From assembly GCA_028753945.1 (NCBI GenBank), contig JAPNXP010000008.1, positions 124,001 to 188,000 of the forward strand: DNA of 64,000 nucleotides, in the 5' to 3' direction. Every line of letters begins with the position of its first letter. The stretch's first letter is position 1. Positions 40,914 to 54,200 of this stretch are shown here, piece by piece. This DNA comes from Hexactinellida sp. DTS-2022. Its lineage: Eukaryota > Porifera > Hexactinellida. The notes beneath the pieces are model-generated. The model did no database searches. It was not told the DNA's origin and saw only the letters and a list, made by a program, of their open reading frames with translations. Both the position numbers and the translations under genes were made by a program.

Positions 40914-41873
40914 ATGGCTGAGTTTCTCCCGAACGTATCAGAAGACGAAGAGCTTTCTAAATCTTTGTATTGTTCCCAAGCTAATGTTTGGTATCCTATA
41001 TTTAAACAAGCAACTATTCCCAGCAGAGTTATAAAACTGCCCAGGAAATTCATAGATTATTTACAGTTTGAAAATAAGTTTGAGAGTTCTGATGAAAATG
41101 AGATTACTCCTCATGTTAAAGAAATTATTAGACCATCTTTCCCAAGTTTGGAATCTGAAATCGCGAAATGTATAGAATCCCTTGGAGGTCACGTTTTCCC
41201 GAAAATGAACTGGAGTGCGCCTTGTGACGCTGCTTGGATACGAATTGGGAATTCTATGAAATGCGAAACTTTCTCTGACATTTGTGACTTGTTAAAATCT
41301 TCAGATACAATTGCGACCTTCGATTTAAGCGAAAATATTAATGGAAGTGTTTCACAGATTTCGCCTTCTTTTCGAAATTATTTAGTTTTGAGAGAATGGC
41401 GTGAAATTGACAGTTCTCTCGAATATCGCGTTTTCGTGCGAAACTCATACATAATAGCTATTTCTCAGCGAAATTCCGCCGATTATTACCCATTTTTAAG
41501 TGGGATTAAAATGGATATTTTGAAGATGATCGTCCAATTTTTTGAGAAAAACATGCAAAAAAATCTGCTACTCCCAAATTGTGTTTTTGACTGTTATCTC
41601 GATTCAGATTTCCTGCGAGTAACACTTATTGATTTCGCGCCTTTTAACGAGCTAACAAGTGGACTTTTGTTTACGTGGGAAGAACTTAACAAGAACTGGG
41701 ATGGTGTTAAAATCCGCTTGAAAGAAGAACCTGGAATACAACATTCAGAAAAACATGTGACTGGAAAAATACCAAAAGATTTTCTTGATATCGCGAGTGG
41801 AGAAGATCCAGAAAAACTGAAAGAAATTTTAAAACTAACAAAAGAAGATTTTCAGAATTTGAAAACTCTCTGA
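40914..41873 (+). CDS. CDC123: CDC123, eIF2 assembly factor
   Basis: Single exon, 319 residues (human 336). CDC123/D123 is an ATP-grasp-fold protein that promotes joining of eIF2 gamma with alpha and beta, and so translation initiation. Matches run through the whole length: WYPIFKQATIPS; SLGGHVFPKMNWSAPCDAAW (human [20 protein letters not shown]); YLVLREWREI; EYRVFVR; IAISQRNSADYYPF; CVFDCYLDSD; VTLIDFAPF (the ATP/Mg-binding Asp region); GLLFTWEEL; and IPKDFLDIASGEDPEKLKE. The acidic linker before SFPSLE is shorter than in human. The gene sits between two collagen genes on the same strand without introns. An AATAAA is at 42010. Confidence 0.95.
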   Translation: MAEFLPNVSEDEELSKSLYCSQANVWYPIFKQATIPSRVIKLPRKFIDYLQFENKFESSDENEITPHVKEIIRPSFPSLESEIAKCIESLGGHVFPKMNWSAPCDAAWIRIGNSMKCETFSDICDLLKSSDTIATFDLSENINGSVSQISPSFRNYLVLREWREIDSSLEYRVFVRNSYIIAISQRNSADYYPFLSGIKMDILKMIVQFFEKNMQKNLLLPNCVFDCYLDSDFLRVTLIDFAPFNELTSGLLFTWEELNKNWDGVKIRLKEEPGIQHSEKHVTGKIPKDFLDIASGEDPEKLKEILKLTKEDFQNLKTL

Positions 41874-42077
41874 TTAGTGATTTGTACTATACTACCTGTT
41901 CCAATTTATTTTGTTTGTTTGGTAAACTCTACATTAAAGTTTAGTTATAGAATTTGGAAAAGTATTTGGTATATTTGGTGATGTTTTAGGCTTTTAGTTA
42001 TACCATATTAATAAAGTTTTTATATTATAGGTGACTCTATATAAAGCTGCACTTAATGGAGGTAAGATTAATTTAGT

Positions 42078-42252
42078 TACAGTATTGTTTGCGTAATAGC
42101 AAGTCGCATTTTGCACGAAATTTGCTTGCTAATGGGCAAACTTGCTATTAGAGGAACAGAATTAACATTAAATGCTCGCTTGAGGACTGAAAATAACTTG
42201 CTATTAGAGGACATTGTTATTAGAGCAATTACTTTGAGCGAACACCACTGTA
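42078..42252. mobile_element. MITE family M
   Basis: TACAGTATTGTTTGCGTAATAGC at the left, TGAGCGAACACCACTGTA at the right, with the AAATGCTCGCTTGAGGACTG core. Confidence 0.9.
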
Positions 42253-42310
42253 TACTATAATTACCATATGATTTAATATCTACATTATGTACTTTAGTTT
42301 TATCTCTATC

Positions 42311-42447
42311 TATGGGCCCAATAATAGGTGTCTCTATAGAGGAACTGATTATTGTTAGAATCTCTATGTACAGACACAATAATAGGTGTCTCTATAGAGG
42401 AACTGATTATTGTTAGAATCTCTATGTACAGACACAATATTAGGTGT
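42311..42447. repeat. 58-bp repeat, second locus
   Basis: Two full units and a part unit of the 58-bp sequence also found at 21421-21710 and 57738-57915 (AATAATAGGTGTCTCTATAG). Confidence 0.95.
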
Positions 42448-42885
42448 TAATATTCGCAAACTAGCTACGAATCGATAGCATTTATATTCCAATTAATTTA
42501 TCTGCCTTGACCATTTTGCATTATAGTTCTTACTACACTCGTTTCCCAGTTTAAACAATAGAATTAAATCCATTTTCCAGCCAATAGAATATAATACAAT
42601 ACTATGCATACCATCTACTATAGCAACTGAATAGTATATCGATTACACAGATTGAAAGTAGTGCTGCTCTAATACAACATTAGACTTAGTTTGAGTTAGT
42701 TAATATTAGCATAGTAGTGTATTTCTTATTTTACTGTTATAGAGAGCTTGCTGTCTATGGCAATTCAATACAAGTATATAGCTCTTACAAGTTGTCTGGC
42801 GAAATCATTTGTATTGTGAAGAAGTACTCTGCAAGAAATTATTCTGTTACTACAGAAAAGATTGTGAATTCGAATTCCTACCCGG

Positions 42886-42895
42886 TTTATATATA
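42886..42895 (+). promoter_or_regulatory. Candidate TATA box of collagen 2
   Basis: TTTATATATA precedes a locally GC-richer stretch. It lies about 115 bp before the donor CAAG|GTGAGT at 43010, which would end a non-coding first exon. The acceptor CTTCTAG at 43320 then lies four bases before the start codon. Inferred from sequence only. Confidence 0.4.
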
Positions 42896-43324
42896 GGAGC
42901 GCTCTGCGAAATTGCGCTTCGGTTTTGAAATTTCGTTTGCTGTGAATGTTATGCGAATATTCTTCCTGTAAATAAACTCAGATTTCCTTCACTTAGAAAT
43001 TGATTACAAGGTGAGTTGTTTATAAATGAAATGATTGTTTGATTTCCCAATTTTAATTCGAACTAAAGTTTATTAGTATTTGACAAATGTTAAGTTATTT
43101 TTTGCAAAAATTGAATCTGTTGTCATTATGTTTGTATAAACTGAATGTTCAAATTACTAATAGTTTGTTGTCTTATCGATTCTAATATTGTTTGTTTTAC
43201 AACGAATATTTTCTTTATATGCTAAAATTGACTAATAATCAATCAAAACAACAACTGATAATCATGTTATTGTCGTTGTTGTTGTTGTTGTTGTTGTTTA
43301 CTAATTCCCTTCTCTTCTAGCAAT

Positions 43325-46300
43325 ATGAAGCTTGTATATATCCTTCTAATTACATCGTTGGTGACAATGGTGTTGTCACAAGGTTAGTTAAATCACATTC
43401 AATTTTGATATCTTTAACTATTACTAAATGTAAACGAACAGATGTTTATTTATATCTCTCTTTTATGTTACAACTTTTCATCTTCTCACAGGCAATGTAA
43501 GTTATAAATTTATACAAACAAATATACAAATTTAAACATATATTTATAATTATTCTATTTTTAGAAAGGTCCAGTTTCAGGGGTGAGTAAAAGCTTTATT
43601 TTCAGTTTTGATTATTTTTTCAGTTTTATTTCAGTTTTAAGTTTTGAAACTTTTGACTGATTATTATTATTTATATTTATTATTATCTTACCACAGCAAT
43701 CACAAGCTGACTGTGCTGACTGTCCAGATGGGCGAGTAGGAGACCCGGGCCCTCCTGTGAGTAATAACCTACATTCTGTTATCTCTGCTATAGTAGATAC
43801 ATAGAGAACACTATTATATATAGAGGAATACTGGTTGTTTTTGGGCATATATAAGTCATAAGTGAATTATTATAGATAGAGAAATTTTTGTTGTTTTTGG
43901 ACAAGTATAAATTGAATTATTATAGATAGAGAAATTGTTGTTGTTTTTGGACTAGTATATAAGTGAATTATTATAGATATATAAATAGTTGCTGTTTTTG
44001 GACAAGTATACGAGTGAATTATTATTTATAGATAAATAGTTGTTTTCAGTGTATTATACAGCTATTATTATACAGAGTACATAGTCTTGTGTACTATTGA
44101 TAAATAGCATTTACTACGCAGATTATTACTGTATGTATACTTGTAGGGAGAGGCAGGTCCATTAGGTGTATCTGGTAATTCCGGGAACAAAGGTAGAAAG
44201 GTGAGTTATCTACAAAATACATACGTACATAGATTTATTTAAGTGATAACTTATACAGGGCTCATTTGTTTATAATACAATTCAGGCATTTGTAATGGTC
44301 AGTTTTTATAGTTTTGAAAATTAACCTTTAAACGGTAAACCTGATTCTTTTACTTTTATAAAAAGCTGAGTTATATTATAGCTAATCTCTTTAATAGTGC
44401 AGTTGACTCCGCTTTATAGGGTCAGTTTTGTTCCAGGTTACTTTGACCCCGATTAAGCGAAGAAATATAATAACCGACAATATTTTGAGTCAAACTGTAA
44501 TTCCGTCCTATAAATCCTGTGAAATTTGACCCCATTAAGCGGCGAAATATATTAACCAGTGTATACTGTATTATCTAAATTGCTATGTTTGTGTTTATAT
44601 TTGTATTTACAAATAGGGTATAACAGGATTTCGAGGTCCAGTCGGCCTTGCTGGAAACCCAGGCAGAGATGTGAGTTATTTTTATAACAAATCAGCTGTT
44701 TGGAGTAGTTTAACATTGTTGTTTAACATTGTTGTTTGACATTGTTGTTAACATTGTTGTTAACATTGTTGTTTGACATTGTTGTTAACATTGTTGTTAA
44801 CATTGTTGTTAACATTGTTGTTTGACATTGTTGTTAACATTGTTGTTAACATTGTTGTTTGACATTGTTGTTAACATTGTTGTTTGACATTGTTGTTAAC
44901 ATTGTTGTTAACATTGTTGTTTGACATTGTTGTTAACATTGTTGTTAACATTGTTGTTTAACATTGTTGTTTAACATTGTTGTTAACATTGTTGTTTAAC
45001 ATTGTTGTTTAACATTGTTGTTAACATTGTTGTTTAACATTGTTGTTATGTAGGGTGCTAATGGCGAACTCGGTCAAGATGGAAGAACTGGATCTTCAGG
45101 ACCTCAAGTGAGTCAAGTTTATAGATTAATAAACAGATCAATAAACAAACAAACAAATATATGAATAGATAAACCAACGAATGAATGTTTTAACAAACAA
45201 TTACACACACGAATGAATAAATAAACAATTACACACACAAATACATAAATATATGAATAGATTAACAAACAAACAAAACAAACGAATGAATGTTTTAACA
45301 AACAATTACACACACGAATGAATAAATAAATAAACAAACACACAAATTACTAAACAAACAAACAAACAAACAAAGAAATGAATAAGCAAACAAATATACA
45401 ATTGAATTAAACAAACAAACAAACAAACAAACAAACAAACAAACCAATCAACAAAGGAAGAAACAACAAACTAACAAATACATTAATCCCATCACACTAC
45501 AACTATAACTAACAATCTGTATTGAATAGGGAGAACAAGGTTTGGAGGGTCCCGTTGGTAATTCCGGTCGCAAGGGCAGAAGGGGAGATAATGGCAGAGA
45601 CGGGACTCCAGGGTTCGATGGAGAAAACGGAAACAAGGGCAACAAGGGTGGAAAGGGGGAACCAGGACAAAACGGTTTCTTTGTGAGTCAATTATGTCCA
45701 TTTTATTCTTAATCATACTTAATTATGTCCATTTGAATATTAATTAATCGTATTTAATTATGTCCATTTGAATATTAATTAATCGTATTTAATTATGTCC
45801 ATTTTAATATTAATCATATTTAATTATGTCCATTTTAATATTAATCGTATTTAATTATCTCCATTTTAATATTAATCGTATTTAATTATGCCCATTTTAA
45901 TATTAATCGTATTTAATTATGTCCATTTTAATCTTAATTGTACAGTGGTTTTCGCCTAATAGCAATATTGCTCTATTAGCAAGTTATTTCAGTCCCCAAG
46001 CGAGTGTTTAATGTTAATTCTCTAATAGCAAGTTCGCCTATTATCAACCAAATTTAGTGCAAAATGCGACTTGCTATTACGCGAAACCACTGTATTTAAT
46101 TATGTCTTTTGGATTGTTAATCGTGTTTAATTATAAATTTATTTTCTATAGGGTTCAGCCGGTTCATTCGGAGCTCAAGGAGACACAGGATTGGAAGGCT
46201 CTCCCGTAAGTAACTAACTTATTTCTTATTACATAATTATATACTTATGGATAATATTAACAATTGAAACAAAGCACTCATTTCAATACTGGGCCACTAC

Positions 46301-48154
46301 ATAGTTAGTCGGCACAGTCAAAATACTATACTGATTTATCCAAAGTGAAATCCCTTAATAATTAAGTTGGATATAACAAAATACTCGCTTATAAAACGAA
46401 GTTATATAGTATACAGTAGAATTCTGTTATAACGTATCTGGGTTAGTACGTACTATTTGTCAACAAAGTTTATAAAGCAGTATGTATTTCTATGTAAGTC
46501 TTTGTTTAACTACAGTTCATTAAACTGTTAGTTATAAGTTATAACTAGAGTTCACTAATACTGTTAGTTATAACTAGAGTTCATTAATATTATTAGGTAT
46601 AACTATATTCACTATTACTGTTAGTTATAACTATATAGCTAGAGTTCACGAACGAATGTTAGTTATAACTATATAACTATGTTAACTAATACTGTTTATA
46701 GGGCGTGGGAGGAATACCCGGAGAGAACGGTGCTCAGGGAGACACAGGGCCCTCAGGCCCGGTCGGGAACCCCGGATTAAACTCGGATCAGGGTCCCCCC
46801 GGTCCCTCTGGAGAGTTCGGACAGAAGGGGGCCAGGGGACCACCTGGAAACCCGGGGGGCTCTGGGGGCGGTGGACAGTCTGGTACAGAGGGATTGGATG
46901 TAAGATCTGTTATTTAATAACTTACTATAATAAGAATTCCCTCGACAATGTCAGAAAGCTGAGCATTCGCCAGGATAATTTCTACGATTAAGTAATTTCT
47001 GAAGCTGGACAACTAAACACTCTTCAAGGCTAAGTTTCCCCTGTGAATCTAATTTTTCGATTGCATCTAGTACAGCTCATATGTTTAGCTTAATGTATTG
47101 GCTGTTCGTGTTCGAATAGTTGCAATATTGCTCTATTTTTATCATGCGACCACTTTTATGTAACGCTTCCAAGGGGTATGGTTAGACAATGTGTGACAAA
47201 CACCATTTTTGTATTACAAACTGGTCAAAGCCCATACAAATATGCCAAAAACTGTAGACTCTATAAATTCTGTAGACCAAAAGCCCTGCTTCTATAAGAA
47301 AACCTGGTCTAGAAATAGACGGTCTACATATAAGTTAATTCTAAATTTCACTGTATTTCCTGCTGTATAATGACATAATTAATGCATAACGCCTTATAGG
47401 GAGAATTAGGAAACTCCGGGGAGAAAGGAGGACAAGGGTTCCCCGGCTCCCCTGGTACAACCGGCAGACAGGGTCTGGGAGGTACCTTGGGGGTACAGGG
47501 CCCTAGCGGACCCCCTGGTCAGAACGGGGCGGTGGGACCTAGAGGAGACTCAGGGCTAAAGGGGAGGAAGGGTAGCGAGGGTCCCGAGGGGTTGCTGGGT
47601 AGGAAGGGGGTGCGTGGGAATACTGGCACTAACGGACGTAATGGGAGAGGTGGCCCGAGAGGAGAAGATGGAGAGAAAGGGCTGAAAGGAGGGTCTGGTA
47701 CTCAGGTGAGTATTAGTCAGTTTGTTGTGAACAGTATTAGTCAGTTTGTTGTAAATAGTATTAGTCAGCTTATTGTGAACAGTATTAGTCTGGTTAATAT
47801 TAAAACTTTTTATTATTAACAAGCCCAATTTAACTACAGTCGACTCCACTTAATAGAGTCACCTCGGGACCAGGTTACTTTGACCCGATTAAGCCCCAAT
47901 AATAAAATGGTCCCAATTTAACAATTTAGATAGGGTTTGTATTAAGTTGACTTCGCGTATTATGAAGTCTCTCTATTATGAACACAATTTTTGTCCCTTG
48001 AATGTTCATAATATATATATTTGTTTGCTTACTTACATATTGGTCAGTACATTTCTTCGCAAAGGTAAATTTTTGAGCTAAAAATGCGTTAAAATTACAC
48101 TAGAAAAGGTGTTGGCCGATATATAAGTAATTCATTGTCAGTATTAGTCATTCC

Positions 48155-48201
<47 letters not shown>

Positions 48202-51200
48202 ATTATATATTCGCTTGTTAGGGAGCACAAGGTATCGCCGGTGCCTCCGGTTACTCCGGCTCGAGAGGTTACAGAGGAGAGCCTGGAGACAGAGGGCAGC
48301 CTGGAAATAGAGGCTCAGTTGGATCAAAGGTATGTGTTAATAAGCGCGGAATATATACATTTACTTCATGTATTTATTACAAAAAAATATTCTTATTTGC
48401 AAATATTTCGCATAAGTATATTTATGTAGTAAATTATGTAATTTTTATTGGGAAAGTTTTTTGTTTAATTTGTTTCACAATTAAGACATTTGAATCAGAA
48501 GAGAACTAAACTATATTTCTCTGATAATCTTAACATGATCAATCAGTCAATTTATGTTTTACATACATTAACCTAGTTTGGGCCAAAAGCCAACCTTATG
48601 GGCCTAAGTCTCCCCAGTTTACAGTATTTATTTATTTCAAAGGCAAACTAAGAGTAAAATTAACAACAAACAAGTAAACAATACGTAGTAAAATATACAA
48701 TTAGGTTTATTCTAACTATCGGATTTTTCTTACTTGATTTGTATGCAAAGAATTGGTTAGAAAAATTAATTATTGTATTAATTTATTCCTGTCTATAGGG
48801 GTTCAAAGGTGGTGTCGGTTCGATAGGACCACAAGGCTCTCAGGGACTAAATGGCGCGGATGGATTCTCAGGCGTAGACGGTAGCGACGGTCTCGGAGGT
48901 GTCGATGGAGAGGACGGTCTGCCAGGTGGAGGTGGTGTCCCTGTAAGTCAACCTATGACATACACAATAACAACAACAAACAGATAACAACAAATAACAA
49001 CAACAAACAAACAACAACAACAACATACAAACAACAATATACAAACAACAACATACAAACAACAATATACAAACAACAGCATACAAACAACAATATACAA
49101 ACAACAACATACAAACAACAATAAACAAACAACAACATACAAACAACAACATACAAACAACAACGACAACAACAAACTAACTAACTGACTAACTAACTAA
49201 CAAATTAATAAATTTTCAACAGGAGAAATTAACAAATGTCCATAACAATGACCAATTAACAAATTAATAAATTAACAAATGACCAACTGACCATATGACC
49301 ATATGAACGAATGAACAAACAAACTAACACTATTATTTAACTACTCTATATAACCTTATTGTCTCTGTAGGGATTCCCTGGATTGACTGGCCCCCCCGGC
49401 TCAGCGGGAGGCTCTGGCGTTAACGGTACCGTCGGTAGCACCGGGTCTACAGGTGCTCCGGGTGCCAAGGGCTTAAAGGTAAGTAAACTCCTTTCTTATG
49501 CAGTGGATGCCGAACAAGGAATTATCCAGGAGCGCGAGACGCTCCTTTCGGAGCATGATTTTTTTGTAAATTTAAATTAGGAGCGCGAAAATTTGGAATC
49601 CTCTCCTATACCGTAACATTATTTGTGATTTAGGCGTATGGAAATTGTATCAGACTAGGATTAGGAGCGTTTTAAAATTAGCTGTATAATACACTGATGC
49701 CGGTTATAAGAACATCGTTGGGAACTGTATATAATGTTCTTATAACCTAAGTTGACTAATTTATGAATTATTAGAGAATTACTCAAAATTATTTTCATAA
49801 TATCTGAAGTATCCAATACATTTTTGAAAATAATTAGCTATGATATTATTTGGAAACTTGAAATCGGTCAAATATTACTGCTAGTGCTGCATGCTGGTAT
49901 TAAATGATCAATAGTCGTTTGTGAGCACATTGAACAATCATAAATAATTAATAATTCTTGTCATTTTTTATGAATTAGTCAACTTAGCTTATAACCGACA
50001 TAAATTATTTATGGTATATGGCAACCGTTTTCCAGTAGAATGTTCTTATAACCGGTGTCCTTAAATCCGGCATCTACTATAATGTTTATAACAAACAGGT
50101 GTTTATACATATTTATATTTATTAGGGTGGTCCTGGACTACTTGGTGAACTAGGTAGTGATGCTGATCAAGGTTTTGCTGTAAGTTCTGTTGTATATAAT
50201 AAGTAATCCTTATTCTACGAATTATTTTAGTATCTTACAAGGGGTTAGTTATTTTGCCAATCTGTTATAACCTCGTTAATACGAACACCAGGGGACCGCC
50301 AAAATATGTTCGCCTTATCTGGAATTAGTATTAACCGGTGTCATTTGTATTGAAAAGGCTTTGAAGGGACTGAAATAGTGTTCGCCTTATCTGGAATTCG
50401 TATAACAAATATAATTTGTATTAAAAGGCTTTGAAGGGGACTGAAATAGTGTTCGCCTTATCCGGAATTAGTATTAACAAATGTCATTTGTATTGAAAAG
50501 GCTTTGAAGGGGACTGAAATAGTGTTCGTGTTAATTAACTGTGTTCGTATTAACGAGGTTCTACAGTAATTACTTTAACATTGGATTTACTCTCATTACT
50601 TTGTGTAACATTGTATTTACTCTCATTCCTTTGTAGGGAAGGCCCGGGAGGAAGGGATTTCGCGGGGTCCGGGGCGGCAGAGGGGAAGTAGGCGGGTCAG
50701 GGAGTCAGGGCTCTGATGGAGACCGTGGGAGGAAAGGATCTAGGGTGAGTAGTAAGTCATATTTCAGAGGTATTATGCGATTTGATCACATGAGATGCGT
50801 GAAGTATGAAAATCGCATGCAAATTACCAAAATTGCATGCAAAAGTACCAAAATTGCATGCGAAAGTAACAAAATTGCATGCGAAAAGTAGATTTTATAT
50901 AAGATATAGTACGAAAAGTATCAAAATTGCATGTACAGTGGTGTTGTCTAATAGCAATATTGCTCTTCATATTAGCAAATTATTTTCAACAACAAGCGAA
51001 CATTTAATATTAATTATGTTCATCTATTAGCAAGTTCGCCTATTAGCAAGCGAATAAATGCAAAATGTACTTGCTATTACTAGGAACACCACTGTATAGT
51101 TATCTGTATTAATTCTATTATATACTATAGGGACAACAAGGGCCCGTTGGTGCAAACGGTGGCACAGGAGATGATGGAGTAACCGGGCTTGCAGGCGATG

Positions 51201-54200
51201 ACGGTTCTAAAGGATCTAATGTAAGTGTTAACTGACTTACAATGGAAACAAGGAATTATCCAGGAGCGCGAGACGCTCCTTTTGGAATACATTGGATGCC
51301 GTTTATATAGTCGGGAATTGCATAGAAGGTTCTTATAACCGGCATAAATTATATTGGGTATATGGAAACCCTTTTCAAGTAGAATGTTCTTATATCCGGC
51401 ATCTACTGTATGATTTTTGGAAAAATTTCATTAGGACGCGAAAATTTGGAATTTTCTCATATACCGTAATTTTAATCTGTGATTTAGGCGTATTAAAATT
51501 GGATCAGAACAGAATTAGAAATGCATTTATAAATTCCTGTATAATACACTGAACAGTACCCTTGATACCAATAGAAATGACCAGTAAATTTGGGGTGAAC
51601 TTAATTGTGAACTTTTTGAAATTAAGTCTCTCTATGCAAGTTAAAAGGGACTTAAAAGTGCCCTGAATACTGAGGTTCCAATATACTTTATTTATTAATA
51701 TTCTGCAAGTTTTATTATGTTTATTTCGCAGGGAAGAAAGGGGCAGAAAGGCTCAAAAGCAGAACCAGGAGTGAATGGACTTAATGTTTGTTAAATCTTT
51801 CACTATACTTACTCGATTAATTCTCTATATATAACGTTTAAATTCCATAGGGTGATAGCGGTCGTCAAGGACAAACTGGTGGAGACGGTTTACCTGGAAA
51901 CCCAGGATTTTCTGGGTCAACTGGACTGAATGGACGTCCCGGAAATAATGGAAATAATGTCAGTTTATTTACTGTTATTATATCGCTGTTTGTATATCAT
52001 ACGTTATTATAGGAAATTAACGTTATATGTTATGACAAAATCACGTTAGTTCTTAATTTAAATGATTTTAATGGACTTTAATATTTATTAATTGATGTTA
52101 ATTTCCTTTAAAACTATTCCAATGATGCATGATGTTAATTTCCTTTAAAATTTATTTAAATTGTATTAATTTCCTTTAATTAAATTAAAAATTAATTAAA
52201 ATGATGTTAATTTCTTTATAAATGATGTTAATTTCCTTTAAAAATTAACTCAAATACATTCCTATAAAAGGCATGCCTACTCCTATTTATACCTGCGGTT
52301 GTTATAGGGTTCACCCGGACTCCCAGGTGCTGACGGGGCCAAAGGAGCCACCGGTCTTTTCGGACCCCAGGGAGCAGCTGGCTCTAGAGGAGACACCGGA
52401 CCCAACGGGGTTGATGTAAGTTCATTTTATATGTATGGTGTTCAATTTATTGAAAATGCTTTGAAAGGGACTGAAATAGTATTACACACTGTTCTCTCTA
52501 ATGGTCCACCAGTGAGCAATTGGCCCAAAGTGGACTATTACAAATATATAAATAGTTGATTTGGACAAGTAAATAAGTTGACTATTAGAAAAGTGGACAA
52601 TTTGAGAGAACAGACTGTAATCGTATTCACCTAAAGAGGTTCTACTGTATTGTATTCGTTTGACCAAATAGTGAATTCAGTTGCAATACTAACTAACTAA
52701 TACAGTAGAACCTCGTTAATACGAACACCAACGGACGTTAAAAAATTGTTCGCTTTATCCGGAGTTCGTATTAACTGGGGTAATACCCATTGAATAGCCA
52801 TTGTAAGGACCTGATTCTGTGGAACTGTTTGTTATAACGAAGTGCTTGGGACCTGTAAATTCCTTCGTTATATCCGGATATTCGTTATAAGTGGATAATA
52901 ACTAATGCATTTAGTGCTCTGGGGGAAATCTCCATTTCTTTATACTATAAGCAGTTATTTCGTTATATCCGACTTGGTTATAACGGGAGTTCACTGTACA
53001 TATTTTGATATGTTATGTCCTTATAGGGAGGTAGAGGAGATTCTGGCGTAAGAGGGTCACAAGGACCTCCAGGTATTCCGGGATCGCAGGGACCATTGGG
53101 TCCCCCTGGAGAGGTAGGAGTATCTGGTCCACTGGTGAGTTGTATAGGAATAATTATATTTGTTTGCTTATACGTACAGTCGAAACCGTTTTTCTAACCA
53201 ATTCTTTGCATAGTAATATAGTAAGAAAATCCGATAGTTAGAATAAACCGATTGAAAATAAAACAAATTGGAAATACTTACACATTAAAAATAAATAGTT
53301 AGTTAGAAAAATTAATTATAGTTAGAAAAACCGGTTTCGACTGTACAGAAATACTATTACTAATTCCAATTCTTATTGCCAGATAATATACAGTGGTATT
53401 CGCATTTATAATACCAAAAAACTGGTATTATACAAAACCTGTTTCGACACTATTTCCTATTTTCCATCCCTATTTATACTCCTAGGGTGCTAAAGGGCCC
53501 AAAGGATTCCCAGGCTCCAAAGGAGGTAGAGGTACCGGAGGATTAAACGGGGTATCAGGTCCTCTTGGATCCAGTGGTGATACAGGGGCTCTTGGGTCAG
53601 AAGGAAACCGAGGAGGGTCTGGAGGAAAGGGTGTTGATGGACCGAGAGGGACTCAAGGCGGTGTTGGGACATTAGGACTAGCAGGCCCAAATGGAGCTCA
53701 AGTAAGATTAGTTTGTTTATTAGAATTATATTTTAGAAAATGGGTCGATATTAAAAATAATTATTTTTTAAAAAATCTAAAAATTTAGCTGTGCATAGTG
53801 GATGTCGGTTATAAGAACATCGTCGGGAACTGTATATAGTGTTCTTATAACCGGCATAGATTATACAGGGGTATATGACAACCGTTTTCCAATATAATGT
53901 TCTTATGAACAAGCCCTATGGTCCCAATTTTACAACTTACATATAATTTGTTTTAAGTTGAGTTCGCTTATTATCATATTTGGTCCCTTGGATGTTCATA
54001 ATAAAAAAGAACCTGACTGTATACAAATGTAGGCTTTATTCCTTATTTATTTATGTTTGTTGTGTAGGGTGAGAAAGGTGGCAAGGGAGAAACAGGACAA
54101 ACTGGAATTGATGGCAGAAACGGAGCAGATGGTTTGGACGGAATAAGAGGGAATGACGGGCAAGATGGACAGTCTGTACGTTAAGTTATTTTGTGCATAC

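Larger units (their letters stand above)
41874..43324. other. CDC123 3' region and collagen 2 upstream region
   Basis: Holds a family M element (42078-42252), two to three copies of the 58-bp repeat (42311-42447), a TATA-like box (42886) and a probable non-coding first exon of collagen 2 ending at 43010, with its intron 43011-43320. Confidence 0.6.

Noticed and set aside
48868-49175. Overlapping Cys/Leu/Val-rich minus-strand frames in a collagen 2 intron
   Set aside because: All three derive from the ACAAACAACAAYAT repeat and have no independent support.
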